A DNA stretch of 64,000 nt from Clostridia bacterium (GTDB lineage Bacteria; Bacillota; Clostridia; Acetivibrionales; DSM-2933). Shown here piece by piece: positions 9,884-19,201 of the stretch. Numbering within the stretch: position 1 is the stretch's first letter; every line of letters begins with the position of its first letter. Both the position numbers and the translations under genes were made by a program. Location of the stretch: the NCBI GenBank assembly GCA_026416815.1, contig JAOAEJ010000041.1, positions 23,942-87,941 on the forward strand. The letters are read 5' to 3'. The notes under the pieces are model-generated. The model was not told the origin of the DNA and ran no database searches. It was given only the letters and a program-made list of their open reading frames with translations.

Positions 9884-10606
9884 ATGAAAATTTTATTTAG
9901 AGGTACTCTAATATGTTTAGTGCTTGTAATAAGCATACTTCTATTTTCAACTTTGACTTACGGATCGGATCTGACTGTAAACGGAGGTAACTTGGTGCTA
10001 AACAGTGACACATCATCTGCTACATTATCGGGGTTAACATCCGGTACAGTAGGTACTGCAAGTTCAGACACATCCAATATGGGATTTGGAACTATTACTA
10101 TCTACATGGCCTCAGCTATAACTCCGCTTTCATCTACAGATAATATTAGGATTGATGATAACCGTGGTACCTCTGTAGGTTGGAATATAGTAGTTTCCGC
10201 TACAGACCTCACAGCAACATTGGCAGACCAGACCTCGACTGAGCCTGGGGCCCAGGTGACAATCACTTTTCCAATGGATGAAGTTTTGACTGTTACACCA
10301 AATGATTTGACAGCCATAAACTCATCAGATTTAACAAATGTAGCAAAACAAAGCGTTGGAAGTGCTGTAACTGGTGGCGCTGGTGTTAAAATAGCCTCCG
10401 CCAGTAACGGATACGGAGCAGGTGCGTATTTACAGCAGTTGGATTATAGTCTTACAATCACCAACTATTTACCCAATACTGTTACTGTTACACCTACCGA
10501 TGCAGCGGGTTCAAAATTTGCTAACAGGGACCCAGGCTCGAAAATGCCTTTATTAGCAGGCACTTATAGTTCAACAGTTACCTATGCGCTATCAACCGGA
10601 CCGTAA
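9884..10606 (+). CDS. WxL-type surface protein
   Basis: The start is taken as ATG at 9884, preceded by AAAGGGGGGG; an upstream in-frame ATG has no ribosome site. The product is 240 residues: a signal peptide (MKILFRG..., hydrophobic to LTYG) followed by a Ser/Thr-rich beta domain. The domain shows GWNIVVSATDL, YSLTITNYLP and a terminal GTYSSTVTYALSTGP, matching the layout of WxL domains, which hold proteins non-covalently on the Gram-positive wall. The terminal motif reads TYAL where WxL proteins usually have TWxL, so this is a divergent member. The next gene encodes a WxLIP-like membrane partner, which supports the call. Confidence 0.7.
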   Translation: MKILFRGTLICLVLVISILLFSTLTYGSDLTVNGGNLVLNSDTSSATLSGLTSGTVGTASSDTSNMGFGTITIYMASAITPLSSTDNIRIDDNRGTSVGWNIVVSATDLTATLADQTSTEPGAQVTITFPMDEVLTVTPNDLTAINSSDLTNVAKQSVGSAVTGGAGVKIASASNGYGAGAYLQQLDYSLTITNYLPNTVTVTPTDAAGSKFANRDPGSKMPLLAGTYSSTVTYALSTGP

Positions 10607-10630
10607 CTTTTTTTAAATAACTAATGGTAT

Positions 10631-10672
10631 AAAATATCAGTGTGCCTATTATAATGGGTACACTGATATTTT
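10631..10672 (+). terminator. hairpin between the WxL and WxLIP genes
   Basis: Near-perfect arms starting AAAATATCAGTGT and ending ACACTGATATTTT surround a short loop. It may attenuate read-through, so that the WxL protein is made in excess of its membrane partner. Confidence 0.6.
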
Positions 10673-10692
10673 TCAAAGGAGGTGTTAAATTA

Positions 10693-11742
10693 ATGTCAAA
10701 GTTGAAACTTGGCTTTTGTATTGCCGTAGTTATCCTTACTTTTATGCAGCTAGCCTATAAGTCATATGGTTTGGATGAGTCTAAGGCAGGGTTGATATCT
10801 ATACAAGCTATTGGAGAAAATGTACGGAGTGGCTACTTTGATATTAGGAGCAACCCCGGGGATAAAGGAAGTATTTCTTTAAGATTAATAAATTCATCGG
10901 ATAAATACCCAGCCAATGGTATTATCTTTGTTTCAGACGCTGTTGTAGCTGTTGGAGGGGGAATGGGCAGTGTTAATCCCAAAAGCATATCAAAGAAGGG
11001 GGTTGGCGGGTGGTTTGATATTTCCCAAATACCAGTTGCATTAAAGCCCAAAGAAGTAAAGGATGTTAACTTGCACTTTACTATACCTAAGAATGCCAGC
11101 AGCGGAGACCATGTAGGTGAAGTAGTAGCATATCAGTTTCTACCATCTGGCAAAACTCCCAAAAAATTGGATAACAACACTTCTGAGATAATTATTAATA
11201 AGGCATACTCCCAAGCAATTGGGATACTTATAAATATACCGGGACCATATTTTAAAAGCATGTCACTGAAGTCGTTTAAACCCCACTGGACGGGGGCAAA
11301 GTTGTTTCTAAATCTTGAAATAGCTAATGAAGGAAATAAAATTGAAAAATCTACGGGCAAAATTACTATATCGGAAGATAATATGATAGTACATGAGCAA
11401 GTATGCGTAATGGATTCTGTTTACCCTGGAACCAGTGGAATTTACTCCTTTCAAGTACCTGACAAATTGAAGGAAACGGGAAATTTTTCTGTAGACGTTG
11501 AATGGAACTATGGAGTAAACAAAATACAGAAGTCTTTTGATTATAAAATCAGCGACAATGAAATCAAAGACGCAGAGGTCATAGAAATTGCCGAAGGAGG
11601 CAAAAAACTACCCAAGCACATTATTATACTTACACCCACAGAAATTATAGTAATAATATTAAGTAGTATTCTTATTATAGTCCTATTAATAACCATTGGG
11701 TTAGTGATAAGAAGGAAATATAAGAAGAATAAAAATACTTAG
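10693..11742 (+). CDS. WxLIP-family protein (DUF916/DUF3324-like), membrane-anchored
   Basis: The start is ATG 10693 behind AAAGGAGGTG; an earlier GTG lies inside the terminator hairpin and is rejected. The 349-residue product has a signal peptide, an extracellular beta-rich region beginning GLISIQAIGENVRSGYFDI, a PKNASSGDHVGEVVAY segment typical of the peptidoglycan-binding half of WxLIP proteins, then a second domain (about 190-300), and a C-terminal transmembrane helix (about 316-340) with a basic RRKYKKNKN tail. WxLIP proteins bind both WxL proteins and peptidoglycan. The neighbouring WxL gene is the likely partner. Confidence 0.75.
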   Translation: MSKLKLGFCIAVVILTFMQLAYKSYGLDESKAGLISIQAIGENVRSGYFDIRSNPGDKGSISLRLINSSDKYPANGIIFVSDAVVAVGGGMGSVNPKSISKKGVGGWFDISQIPVALKPKEVKDVNLHFTIPKNASSGDHVGEVVAYQFLPSGKTPKKLDNNTSEIIINKAYSQAIGILINIPGPYFKSMSLKSFKPHWTGAKLFLNLEIANEGNKIEKSTGKITISEDNMIVHEQVCVMDSVYPGTSGIYSFQVPDKLKETGNFSVDVEWNYGVNKIQKSFDYKISDNEIKDAEVIEIAEGGKKLPKHIIILTPTEIIVIILSSILIIVLLITIGLVIRRKYKKNKNT

Positions 11743-11992
11743 TACAGATAGATTAAATTGATAAGTATAAGGGCCTTCATTTCGACATTTTCGCCATATT
11801 ACCATTTTATAAGAGGCTATTTTTACATGTATTTACAGATAGGTTTACATTCAATTACCTGGGAAAAATAGTTGACATTTGCCAATGGGAACGCAAATAA
11901 AGTATAATACTAATTACTATTGATTATATTTACATGTGTGTTTAGAATATCATGTGTAACAAAATAATAACAGTATTGAAAGGATGAGATTT

Positions 11993-14638
11993 ATGCATAC
12001 ATTTCCTGAGTACATAAATCCCCACCTTGGCAAACTTCTGAAAGCAATAAGAATGGATAAAAGCTATATAAAAGGAGAAGGTTGTTACTTATATGACGAA
12101 AAAAACAATAGGTATCTTGATTGTATAGCTTCCTATGGAGCACTTCCTTTCGGTTATAATCACAGGGAAATATGGGAGTGTATTTCCCGGTTTTCTTGTT
12201 CACTGGAGCCTAGTTTTATTCAGCCATCTTTTTTAAATGCAGCTGGAGAATTGGCAGAAAAGCTGATTTCTATATCGCCAAAGGGTCTTAGGTACGTTAC
12301 GTTTACCAATAGCGGTGCAGAGTCGGTAGAAGCTGCCATAAAGCTTTGTCGCTCAGCAACCGGAAGATTAGGTATACTTACTACCCGAAACAGCTTTCAT
12401 GGAAAAACTCTGGGCGCTCTATCGGCAACCGGAAAAAAGTCTTACCAGGAAGCCTTTGGTGCTCCGGTTAAAGGATTTGACTATATAACATTTGGCGATT
12501 TGGAGGCTTTAAAATCTAAATTAAACAGTAACCCTGAATACTATGCTGCATTTTTAGTAGAGCCGATTCAGGGCGAGGGGGGGATTATAGAACCACCGCA
12601 AGGGTATCTGAAAGAGGTTAAGAAGGTTTGTGAACAATATGGGGTTTTAATGGTTGTGGATGAAGTACAAACAGGTTTGGGTAGGACAGGAACTATGTTT
12701 GCCTGCGATCAGGAAGATGTATGCCCTGATGTTATGCTGCTAGCGAAGGCTCTGGGAGGAGGAATCATGCCTATCGGAGCATGTATATGCAAAGAGGAGG
12801 TATATAATGAGGAGTTTGCTATGAAGCATTCATCAACCTTTGCAGCCAACTCTCTTGCATGTAGAGTTGGGATAAAGGTACTTGATATACTTACAGCAGA
12901 TAACGGGTTTATTATAAGTGAAGCAAAGAGAAAAGGTGAATTGCTGAGAAAAGGGCTCAGCGTCCTTGCGGAAAAATATCCTGAAGTTGTTAAGTCTATC
13001 AGGGGAAGAGGGCTAATGCTGGGAATTGAATTTTGTGTGGATATATCTACCTTCCCGAATACAATACTGGGGATAATGGGTGAAAATGAAGTTCTTACAC
13101 CCATCATATCAAGCTACCTCTTAAACATTGAAAATCTTCGAGTGGCACCGACGTTAAACGGGGCTGACGTGATACGCATAGAACCATCCTTAAACATATC
13201 CGACAGCCAATGTTATGAAGTATTAAATGGGATTGAAAATATGTTGAAAGTGTTAAACCAAGGAAATTCGGCAAAATTCCTAAGCTTTCTGATTGGTCAA
13301 GAATGGCATAAAAAAGATATAGCTCTAGCGCGAATAAAAAAAGATAAGGCTATACCCCTGGAAGATAGAGAACAGGGGAGATTTGCATTTTTGGTACATC
13401 CTTTGGAATATAAGAATTTTTCCGAGCTCGACGAAAGCATGGCAACCTTTGAAAATGAAGAGCTATGTAAGTTTTTGGAGGTGTGGAATGAAGCTGCAGG
13501 ACCGGCTGTAATTTCGAGTATGAGCTTGACATCACAAAACGGACAAAAAGCGTATGGAGAATTTATAGGTGTTATGCGTACTGCTGATGAACTTTTAAAT
13601 CTCCCAAAGGAACAGGTTATGAGCGAGTTAAAGGCTGCTCTGGGTATTGCAAAGGACAGAGGAGCAAAGATAGTAGGCCTTGGGGCATTTACTTCAGTTG
13701 CTTCAATGGGCGGATTAGCTCTAAAGGATGAGGGAGTAGCTATTACTACAGGGAATAGTTATACTGTGGTTGCAGCAGTAGAGGCTATAAACTATGCGTT
13801 GGATAGCTTTGGCATGTTATCTCAAAATACAACTGCTGCTGTGGTAGGGGCTACAGGGTCTATTGGAAGAGGTACTGCCATTCTGCTGTCCGAAACGGTA
13901 TCACAGCTTATACTTGTAGGAAATCCTGAAAGAAAAGCTACAGGTCTGGAACGCTTATTTACAGTTGCTGGAGAGGTATATAAATATATTGCCGGAATGA
14001 TTATGGAGAGAAAGGACTTCAAACCCGGGAGTATGGGATTTAAGCTGGCGAAACAAGGGTATTTACCGAGGTGGGACGCACCTTTGTGTGATTTTATCCG
14101 GTTTGCTAAAGCAATGAATAGTCAGAATGGTCCCGTATTGGTATCCACTGCAATTGATGAAGTTCTGCCTCTCGCTGATGTGGTAGTAAGCGCTACAAAT
14201 AGTGTAGGCAAAATAATAACCCCCGACAATGTCAAATTTGGGGCTGTGGTTTGCGATGTATCCAGACCTCCCAATGTGGCGGAAGAAATGGAAAAAATGC
14301 GCCCGGATGTTCTTGTGATTGACGGAGGGGTAATTGAGGTACCCGGGTTGCCGTCTTTAGGGTGGGACTTTGGGTTTGAGAAGGGTCTGGCCTATGCGTG
14401 TATGGCAGAAACAATGATGTTGTCGCTAGAGCACCATTATACAAATATCAGCCTGGGGTCATCAGGGGTGAATATGGAAAGTATACTTCTTACAAGGGAG
14501 TTAGCAAGAAAACACGGATTTAAGCTTGCAAAGTTCAGAAGCTTTGACAGACCCCTTAGCAGTGAGAAATGGGAAAGAGTTTTAAAAGCCAGAAAATCCG
14601 GAGGCAGAAAAAGCAGTATGGAAACTATTTTGGCATAA
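11993..14638 (+). CDS. class-III aminotransferase fused to an acyl-ACP-reductase-like domain
   Basis: The start chosen is ATG 11993 because GAAAGGATGAG sits just before it; an ATG three codons earlier is possible. Residues 1-430 are a class-III PLP aminotransferase: NSGAESVEAAIK, VVDEVQTGLGRTG and the PLP lysine in LLAKALGGG (about residue 252). Residues about 440-880 resemble long-chain acyl-[ACP] reductase: GLGAFTSVASMGG, TTGNSYTV, the nucleotide-binding GATGSIG (about 619-625), then CDVSRPPNV and DGGVIEVPG. Acyl-ACP reductases make fatty aldehydes and class-III aminotransferases can turn aldehydes into amines, so the fusion may make a long-chain amine or an amino lipid precursor. The substrate is unknown and this chemistry is inferred. 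Confidence 0.75.
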   Translation: MHTFPEYINPHLGKLLKAIRMDKSYIKGEGCYLYDEKNNRYLDCIASYGALPFGYNHREIWECISRFSCSLEPSFIQPSFLNAAGELAEKLISISPKGLRYVTFTNSGAESVEAAIKLCRSATGRLGILTTRNSFHGKTLGALSATGKKSYQEAFGAPVKGFDYITFGDLEALKSKLNSNPEYYAAFLVEPIQGEGGIIEPPQGYLKEVKKVCEQYGVLMVVDEVQTGLGRTGTMFACDQEDVCPDVMLLAKALGGGIMPIGACICKEEVYNEEFAMKHSSTFAANSLACRVGIKVLDILTADNGFIISEAKRKGELLRKGLSVLAEKYPEVVKSIRGRGLMLGIEFCVDISTFPNTILGIMGENEVLTPIISSYLLNIENLRVAPTLNGADVIRIEPSLNISDSQCYEVLNGIENMLKVLNQGNSAKFLSFLIGQEWHKKDIALARIKKDKAIPLEDREQGRFAFLVHPLEYKNFSELDESMATFENEELCKFLEVWNEAAGPAVISSMSLTSQNGQKAYGEFIGVMRTADELLNLPKEQVMSELKAALGIAKDRGAKIVGLGAFTSVASMGGLALKDEGVAITTGNSYTVVAAVEAINYALDSFGMLSQNTTAAVVGATGSIGRGTAILLSETVSQLILVGNPERKATGLERLFTVAGEVYKYIAGMIMERKDFKPGSMGFKLAKQGYLPRWDAPLCDFIRFAKAMNSQNGPVLVSTAIDEVLPLADVVVSATNSVGKIITPDNVKFGAVVCDVSRPPNVAEEMEKMRPDVLVIDGGVIEVPGLPSLGWDFGFEKGLAYACMAETMMLSLEHHYTNISLGSSGVNMESILLTRELARKHGFKLAKFRSFDRPLSSEKWERVLKARKSGGRKSSMETILA

Positions 14639-14733
14639 AGGGAATTTTTTCGCTTTTAATGTATAACATGAAATGTTTGTGTACATACTTTATAATGACC
14701 TCACAAAATACATTTTGACCCCCTAACAAAGAG

Positions 14734-14762
14734 CCCCGGACGGATTACCGCCGGGGTTTTTT
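14734..14762 (+). terminator. rho-independent terminator
   Basis: A GC-rich stem CCCCGG-A-CGG / CCG-CCGGGG with loop ATTA and a T6 tail. It ends the aminotransferase/reductase transcript. Confidence 0.92.
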
Positions 14763-14886
14763 ACATAGGATTTGCTATATTTAGAATATAAGTATTACTG
14801 AATATTAAATAAGATCCCATCAGATACTAAAGATAGTTTTAGCACAGTTAATACTATAGAATAAATCAATGAAAGGGTTTTTGCCA

Positions 14887-15969
14887 ATGAAAGTTGCTAT
14901 TATGGGAGCAGGCTTGTCTGGGCTGGCATGTGCAAAATATCTGGAGGATCATGGAGTATCTCCTGTCATATTCGAACGTCGTCACAGGGTAGGAGAACGT
15001 TTTCCCAATATGGAAGCTGTAATGCAAATCATGCATAGGCCAATGCAAGACCCGTTTGTTTATATGAGTAAAAAGTATGGTATTCATCTTTTACCCGGTG
15101 GTATTATGCATACTATAGAAATATATTCCCCTAATAAAAAAACCGAACTAACTGGATTTAACATAGGATATACCACAATCCGGGGTAATGATGAGCGTTC
15201 ATTGGAGCGTCAGCTGGCAAAGCAAGTACAATCGGAAATCAATTTTAACTCCACAGTTACATGGCAGGAACTCGAAAAAGATTTTGACAAGGTAATAATT
15301 GCAACGGGCGACCCTACTATTTCCATGGAGCTTGGAGTGTGGAATACCGATACCGAAGCATTTTTGATGGGATGTATAGTAAAAGGGAAATTTGATTTGG
15401 GTGTATCCAAAATGTGGGTAGACCAAAGGCTTAGCAAACAGTGTATGGTATACTTTTCGCCCTTTGACGTATATGAGGCGAGTTATTGTACGGTTGCAAT
15501 TCCTTCTTCACCGGAGGAGCTTGAAGCATTATGGTTTAACACCGTTGAGGAGTTAAATATCAACCCAGTGCCGGGAACTGAATTCAAATTTGAGGAATAT
15601 AAGCTAGGAAGAGTTTCAACCAAGGAAATAGGAAAGATTATATTAACCGGAGCGGCTGCAGGATTTGTAGAGCCGTTTATGGGATTCGGTCAGATTCCGT
15701 CTATACTTAGCGGAGTTTATGCAGCTATTTCAATTCTTACAGGCAAGAGTTACAGTGAAATGACAGCGTGGTTTGATAAGCAGTATTTAGACTGCCTGAC
15801 TATAAGAAAGTATATAAATAAATTGGACAATAAAGGATTTGATAGGGTTGTATCGCTTGTAGATATGCCGGGCGTACGTAATATTCTGGCAAATACCAAT
15901 ATACATTTTGTAAGTTTGGCTGCGGCAGCTGTACGTGCAAGGAACGCAATAAAAAGCCCTTTACAATAA
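14887..15969 (+). CDS. FAD-dependent oxidoreductase, geranylgeranyl-reductase-like
   Basis: The start is ATG 14887 with GAAAGGG about ten bases before it; an ATG six codons upstream lacks a ribosome site. 360 residues. The N-terminus MKVAIMGAGLSGLACAKYL is the dinucleotide-binding GxGxxG fold, followed by an acidic strand end VIFERR. Near the C-terminus, ILTGAAAGFVEPFMGFGQIPSILSGVYAA matches the FAD-contacting GD/GxxxxP helix region of the geranylgeranyl reductase / digeranylglycerophospholipid reductase group, with Ala in place of the usual Asp. The substrate cannot be told. It lies between a possible lipid-modifying fusion and pflB but has its own transcript, since a terminator precedes it. 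Confidence 0.65.
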   Translation: MKVAIMGAGLSGLACAKYLEDHGVSPVIFERRHRVGERFPNMEAVMQIMHRPMQDPFVYMSKKYGIHLLPGGIMHTIEIYSPNKKTELTGFNIGYTTIRGNDERSLERQLAKQVQSEINFNSTVTWQELEKDFDKVIIATGDPTISMELGVWNTDTEAFLMGCIVKGKFDLGVSKMWVDQRLSKQCMVYFSPFDVYEASYCTVAIPSSPEELEALWFNTVEELNINPVPGTEFKFEEYKLGRVSTKEIGKIILTGAAAGFVEPFMGFGQIPSILSGVYAAISILTGKSYSEMTAWFDKQYLDCLTIRKYINKLDNKGFDRVVSLVDMPGVRNILANTNIHFVSLAAAAVRARNAIKSPLQ

Positions 15970-16002
15970 CTTGCCAGTTTATATTGCATAAACTAGAATG
16001 GG

Positions 16003-16072
16003 TTTTGTCTAATATTATTGGATACAAACACTTTTTGAGGGTAAATATATATTGATAAAATATTAGACAAAA
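16003..16072 (+). promoter_or_regulatory. long-range inverted repeat in the pflB leader
   Basis: 14-bp perfect arms TTTTGTCTAATATT (16003-16016) and AATATTAGACAAAA (16059-16072) enclose 42 bp, and the right arm runs into the pflB ribosome site GGGTGAGAG. It may be an mRNA switch or an operator pair. It is not the Rex consensus. Confidence 0.5.
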
Positions 16073-16084
16073 GGGTGAGAGAAT

Positions 16085-18313
16085 ATGGAAGCATGGCATG
16101 ATTTCCAGGAAGGTAACTGGTCTGAAGAAATAGATGTAAGAAATTTTATCCAATTAAACTATACCCCTTATGAAGGGGATGAAAGCTTTCTCAAAGGCCC
16201 TACAGAAGCTACTAAAAAGCTGTGGGGGAGGATTACCGAGCTTTTGGAAAAGGAAAGAAAAAGTGGCGGGATGTTGGACATTGATACCCACACTATTTCT
16301 ACTATAATTTCTCATAAGCCGGGATACATAGACAAAGATATTGAAAAAGTAGTGGGTCTCCAAACCGATGAGCCGCTTAAGCGGGCGATTATGCCTTTTG
16401 GAGGTATGAGGATGGTTTCCAAGGGCTGTGAATCCTATGGCAGGGAGGTGGACCCCGATGTACTGGAGATTTTTACCCAATACAGAAAAACCCACAATGA
16501 AGGTGTTTACGATATTTATACACCTGAAATGATGAGGGCTAAGAAAGCGGGAATCATAACAGGGCTTCCCGATGCCTACGGTAGGGGAAGAATTATTGGA
16601 GACTACCGCAGGGTAGCATTGTATGGGGTTGACAGGCTGATAGCCGAGAAAAAGTATGAAATGGTTAACCTTGAATTTGATTATATAGACTACGAAACAT
16701 GCAGAAACAGGGAAGAAATAGCCGAACAGATAAAAGCTCTGGAGCTTTTGAAAAACATGGCAAGAAACTATGGGTTTGATATATCCGGACCGGCAAAGGA
16801 TGCAAGAGAAGCAGTACAATGGTTGTACTTTGCCTATCTCTCCGCTATTAAGGAGCAAAACGGAGCAGCCATGAGTATCGGGAGAATATCTACATTCCTT
16901 GACGTATACATAGAAAGGGACTTAAGACAGGGGAAAATTACTGAAGAGGAAGCTCAGGAGTTAATAGACCATCTTGTAATTAAGCTAAGAATTGTCAGGT
17001 TTTTAAGAACTCCCGAATACGAGAAGCTTTTTAGCGGGGACCCGACCTGGGTAACAGAGAGTATAGGTGGGATGAGTCTCGACGGGAGAACCCTGGTGAC
17101 AAAAAACTCCTTCAGAATACTAAATACCTTGTCCAACCTTGGTCCAGCTCCCGAGCCTAACCTCACGGTGTTGTGGTCTATCCATCTGCCCCAGGCCTTC
17201 AAGAAATTCTGTGCCAAGGCATCCATCAGCACAAGCTCCATACAGTATGAGAGTGACGATATAATGCGGCACTACTGGGGAGACGACTATGCTATAGCGT
17301 GCTGTGTATCGGCAATGCGTATAGGCAAACAAATGCAGTTCTTTGGTGCAAGGTGTAATATGGCTAAAGCCCTGCTCTATGCAATCAATGGTGGAAGGGA
17401 CGAATTGACTGGAAATCAGGTAGCGCCTATGTTTTCAGCAGTAGAAACAGAATACCTGGATTACGATGACGTCATGAAGCGGCTGGATATGGTGTTGGAT
17501 TGGGTTGCAAGGCTTTACATGAATACCCTGAATGTTATACACTACATGCATGACAAATACGCCTACGAAAGGCTTCAAATGGCGTTGCATGACAGAGAAG
17601 TATTGAGGACCATGGCGTGCGGTGTAGCAGGACTATCGGTAGTAACCGACTCCTTAAGTGCCATAAAATATGCAAAGGTGAAGGTTATAAGAAATGAAAA
17701 GAATATTGTGGTTGACTACGAGGTGGAAGGGGACTATCCCAAATATGGGAATAATGATGAACGTGTTGATTCAATAGCTACCAAATTAGTCAAGATATTT
17801 ATGGATAAGCTGAGGAAACAGCGGACTTATAGAAATTCGATGCCGACCCTTTCCATACTGACAATAACCTCAAACGTAGTATATGGAGAAAAGACGGGCA
17901 ATACCCCGGATGGTAGGAAAAAAGGTGAACCGCTGGCACCGGGGGCTAATCCTATGCACGGAAGGGATGTAAACGGAGCCCTTGCAGTGCTTAGCTCCAT
18001 AGCAAAGCTGCCTTACGAGTATGCACAGGACGGTATATCCTATACCTTCTCGGTAATACCCAAGGCCCTTGGAAGAGATAATGAAGCAAGAATTAACAAT
18101 CTTGTTGCTTTACTGGATGGATACTTTAAACAGGGAGGACACCATATCAACATAAATGTTTTTGAAAAAGAGCTGCTTTTGGATGCTATGGAACACCCTG
18201 AAAAGTATCCTCAGCTAACCATCAGAGTCTCGGGATATGCAGTAAACTTTATCAGGCTTACAAAGGCGCAGCAGCTTGATGTTATAAACAGGACAATACA
18301 CGAACATATTTAA
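16085..18313 (+). CDS. pflB: formate C-acetyltransferase (pyruvate formate-lyase)
   Basis: 742 residues, full length. The enzyme converts pyruvate and CoA to acetyl-CoA and formate by a glycyl radical mechanism in anaerobic cytosol. The adjacent active-site cysteines are C406-C407 in [19 protein letters not shown]. The radical glycine is G717 in RVSGYAVNF, near the C-terminus as expected. [26 protein letters not shown] is the classic PFL block near residues 155-180. The start ATG follows AAGGGTGAGAG. The activase gene pflA follows 89 bp downstream. A long inverted repeat lies just upstream and another hairpin between the two genes, so expression is likely controlled at RNA level or by a regulator. 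Confidence 0.97.
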   Translation: MEAWHDFQEGNWSEEIDVRNFIQLNYTPYEGDESFLKGPTEATKKLWGRITELLEKERKSGGMLDIDTHTISTIISHKPGYIDKDIEKVVGLQTDEPLKRAIMPFGGMRMVSKGCESYGREVDPDVLEIFTQYRKTHNEGVYDIYTPEMMRAKKAGIITGLPDAYGRGRIIGDYRRVALYGVDRLIAEKKYEMVNLEFDYIDYETCRNREEIAEQIKALELLKNMARNYGFDISGPAKDAREAVQWLYFAYLSAIKEQNGAAMSIGRISTFLDVYIERDLRQGKITEEEAQELIDHLVIKLRIVRFLRTPEYEKLFSGDPTWVTESIGGMSLDGRTLVTKNSFRILNTLSNLGPAPEPNLTVLWSIHLPQAFKKFCAKASISTSSIQYESDDIMRHYWGDDYAIACCVSAMRIGKQMQFFGARCNMAKALLYAINGGRDELTGNQVAPMFSAVETEYLDYDDVMKRLDMVLDWVARLYMNTLNVIHYMHDKYAYERLQMALHDREVLRTMACGVAGLSVVTDSLSAIKYAKVKVIRNEKNIVVDYEVEGDYPKYGNNDERVDSIATKLVKIFMDKLRKQRTYRNSMPTLSILTITSNVVYGEKTGNTPDGRKKGEPLAPGANPMHGRDVNGALAVLSSIAKLPYEYAQDGISYTFSVIPKALGRDNEARINNLVALLDGYFKQGGHHININVFEKELLLDAMEHPEKYPQLTIRVSGYAVNFIRLTKAQQLDVINRTIHEHI

Positions 18314-18322
18314 TATATAGCC

Positions 18323-18364
18323 CTTCCTTGTCCCTGTCCTTTTTTGGAGATAGGGACAAGGAAG
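18323..18364 (+). promoter_or_regulatory. stable hairpin between pflB and pflA
   Basis: 13-bp perfect arms CTTCCTTGTCCCT and AGGGACAAGGAAG with a 16-nt loop containing T6. With no terminal T-tract it is more likely an mRNA stabiliser or processing site that keeps pflB above pflA than a terminator. Confidence 0.55.
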
Positions 18365-18402
18365 TATGATCAAGGATAAAATATAAAGCTGGGGTGAGGT
18401 TT

Positions 18403-19143
18403 ATGGCCTTGAAAGGTAGAGTACATTCATTTGAAACCTTTGGTACTGTAGACGGACCGGGGATACGATTTGTGGTATTTATGCAGGGCTGCCCTTTGCG
18501 CTGTGTGTACTGCCACAACAGGGATACCTGGGATGTTTGCGGAGGTACTGAGTATGCTTCCGATGAAATAATAGATAAAATGAAGAAATACATAAACTAT
18601 ATAAGGTTTTCCAACGGAGGAATTACAATTACCGGAGGAGAGCCGACATTACAAGCGGAATTTGTGTCTGAGGTTTTCAAAAAGTGTAAGGAAATTGGCG
18701 TACATACAGCTATCGATACCTCGGGGTTTGCTGACATTGAGAAGGTCAGCGAGCTATTGGAGTATACAAACCTTGTACTTCTTGATGTAAAGCATGCTGT
18801 TGAAGAAAAGCATAAAAAGATAACGGGAGTAGGCATAGATAAGATAAGAAGATTTGCTCTGCACTTGTCTGAAAAAGGGATTCCCATATGGATACGCTAT
18901 GTGCTGGTACCCGGATACACCGACGATGAGGAGGACCTCAGGCAGGCTGCAGAATTTTTAAGCGAACTCAAAACAGTAGAAAAAGTTGAGGTGCTGCCCT
19001 ACCACAGCATGGGCGAATATAAATGGAAAAAATTGGGTGAAAAATATCAGTTGGAAGGGGTTGAATCCCCGACGACCGAACAGGTTAAGAAGGCTAAAGA
19101 AATACTGGAATCAAAGGTTGTATATATGAATTCAACAAAATAA
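18403..19143 (+). CDS. pflA: pyruvate formate-lyase activating enzyme, radical SAM
   Basis: The start is ATG 18403, with GGGGTGAGG three bases upstream; the GTG at 18394 is within that ribosome site. 246 residues. PflA uses S-adenosylmethionine and a [4Fe-4S] cluster to put the radical on Gly717 of PflB. The CxxxCxxC cluster motif is GCPLRCVYCHNRDTW (near residue 30). GGITITGGEPTLQAEF is the SAM-binding GGE region. DTSGFAD, VLLDVKH and PYHSMGEYKW are typical of the PflA family. It is co-transcribed with pflB. Confidence 0.96.
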   Translation: MALKGRVHSFETFGTVDGPGIRFVVFMQGCPLRCVYCHNRDTWDVCGGTEYASDEIIDKMKKYINYIRFSNGGITITGGEPTLQAEFVSEVFKKCKEIGVHTAIDTSGFADIEKVSELLEYTNLVLLDVKHAVEEKHKKITGVGIDKIRRFALHLSEKGIPIWIRYVLVPGYTDDEEDLRQAAEFLSELKTVEKVEVLPYHSMGEYKWKKLGEKYQLEGVESPTTEQVKKAKEILESKVVYMNSTK

Positions 19144-19182
19144 AAAATAGTTCCTCCTCCGGCAAGGGTGAGGAACTATTTT
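19144..19182. terminator. bidirectional terminator between convergent genes
   Basis: 13-bp arms AAAATAGTTCCTC and GAGGAACTATTTT around a 13-nt loop give T-runs on both strands. It serves pflA and the minus-strand stalk protein gene. Confidence 0.85.
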
Positions 19183-19201
19183 CAGGTCAATCCAGGATAT
19201 A

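Noticed and set aside
10642..10692. GTG start that would lengthen the WxLIP protein by 17 residues
   Set aside because: The GTG is inside the terminator-like hairpin, and AAAGGAGGTG directly before ATG 10693 gives a normal signal peptide.
11872..11908. TTGACA and TATAAT upstream of the aminotransferase fusion as a promoter
   Set aside because: Both boxes match well but are 25 bp apart, too far for sigma-A. The -10 may be used with a poorer -35.
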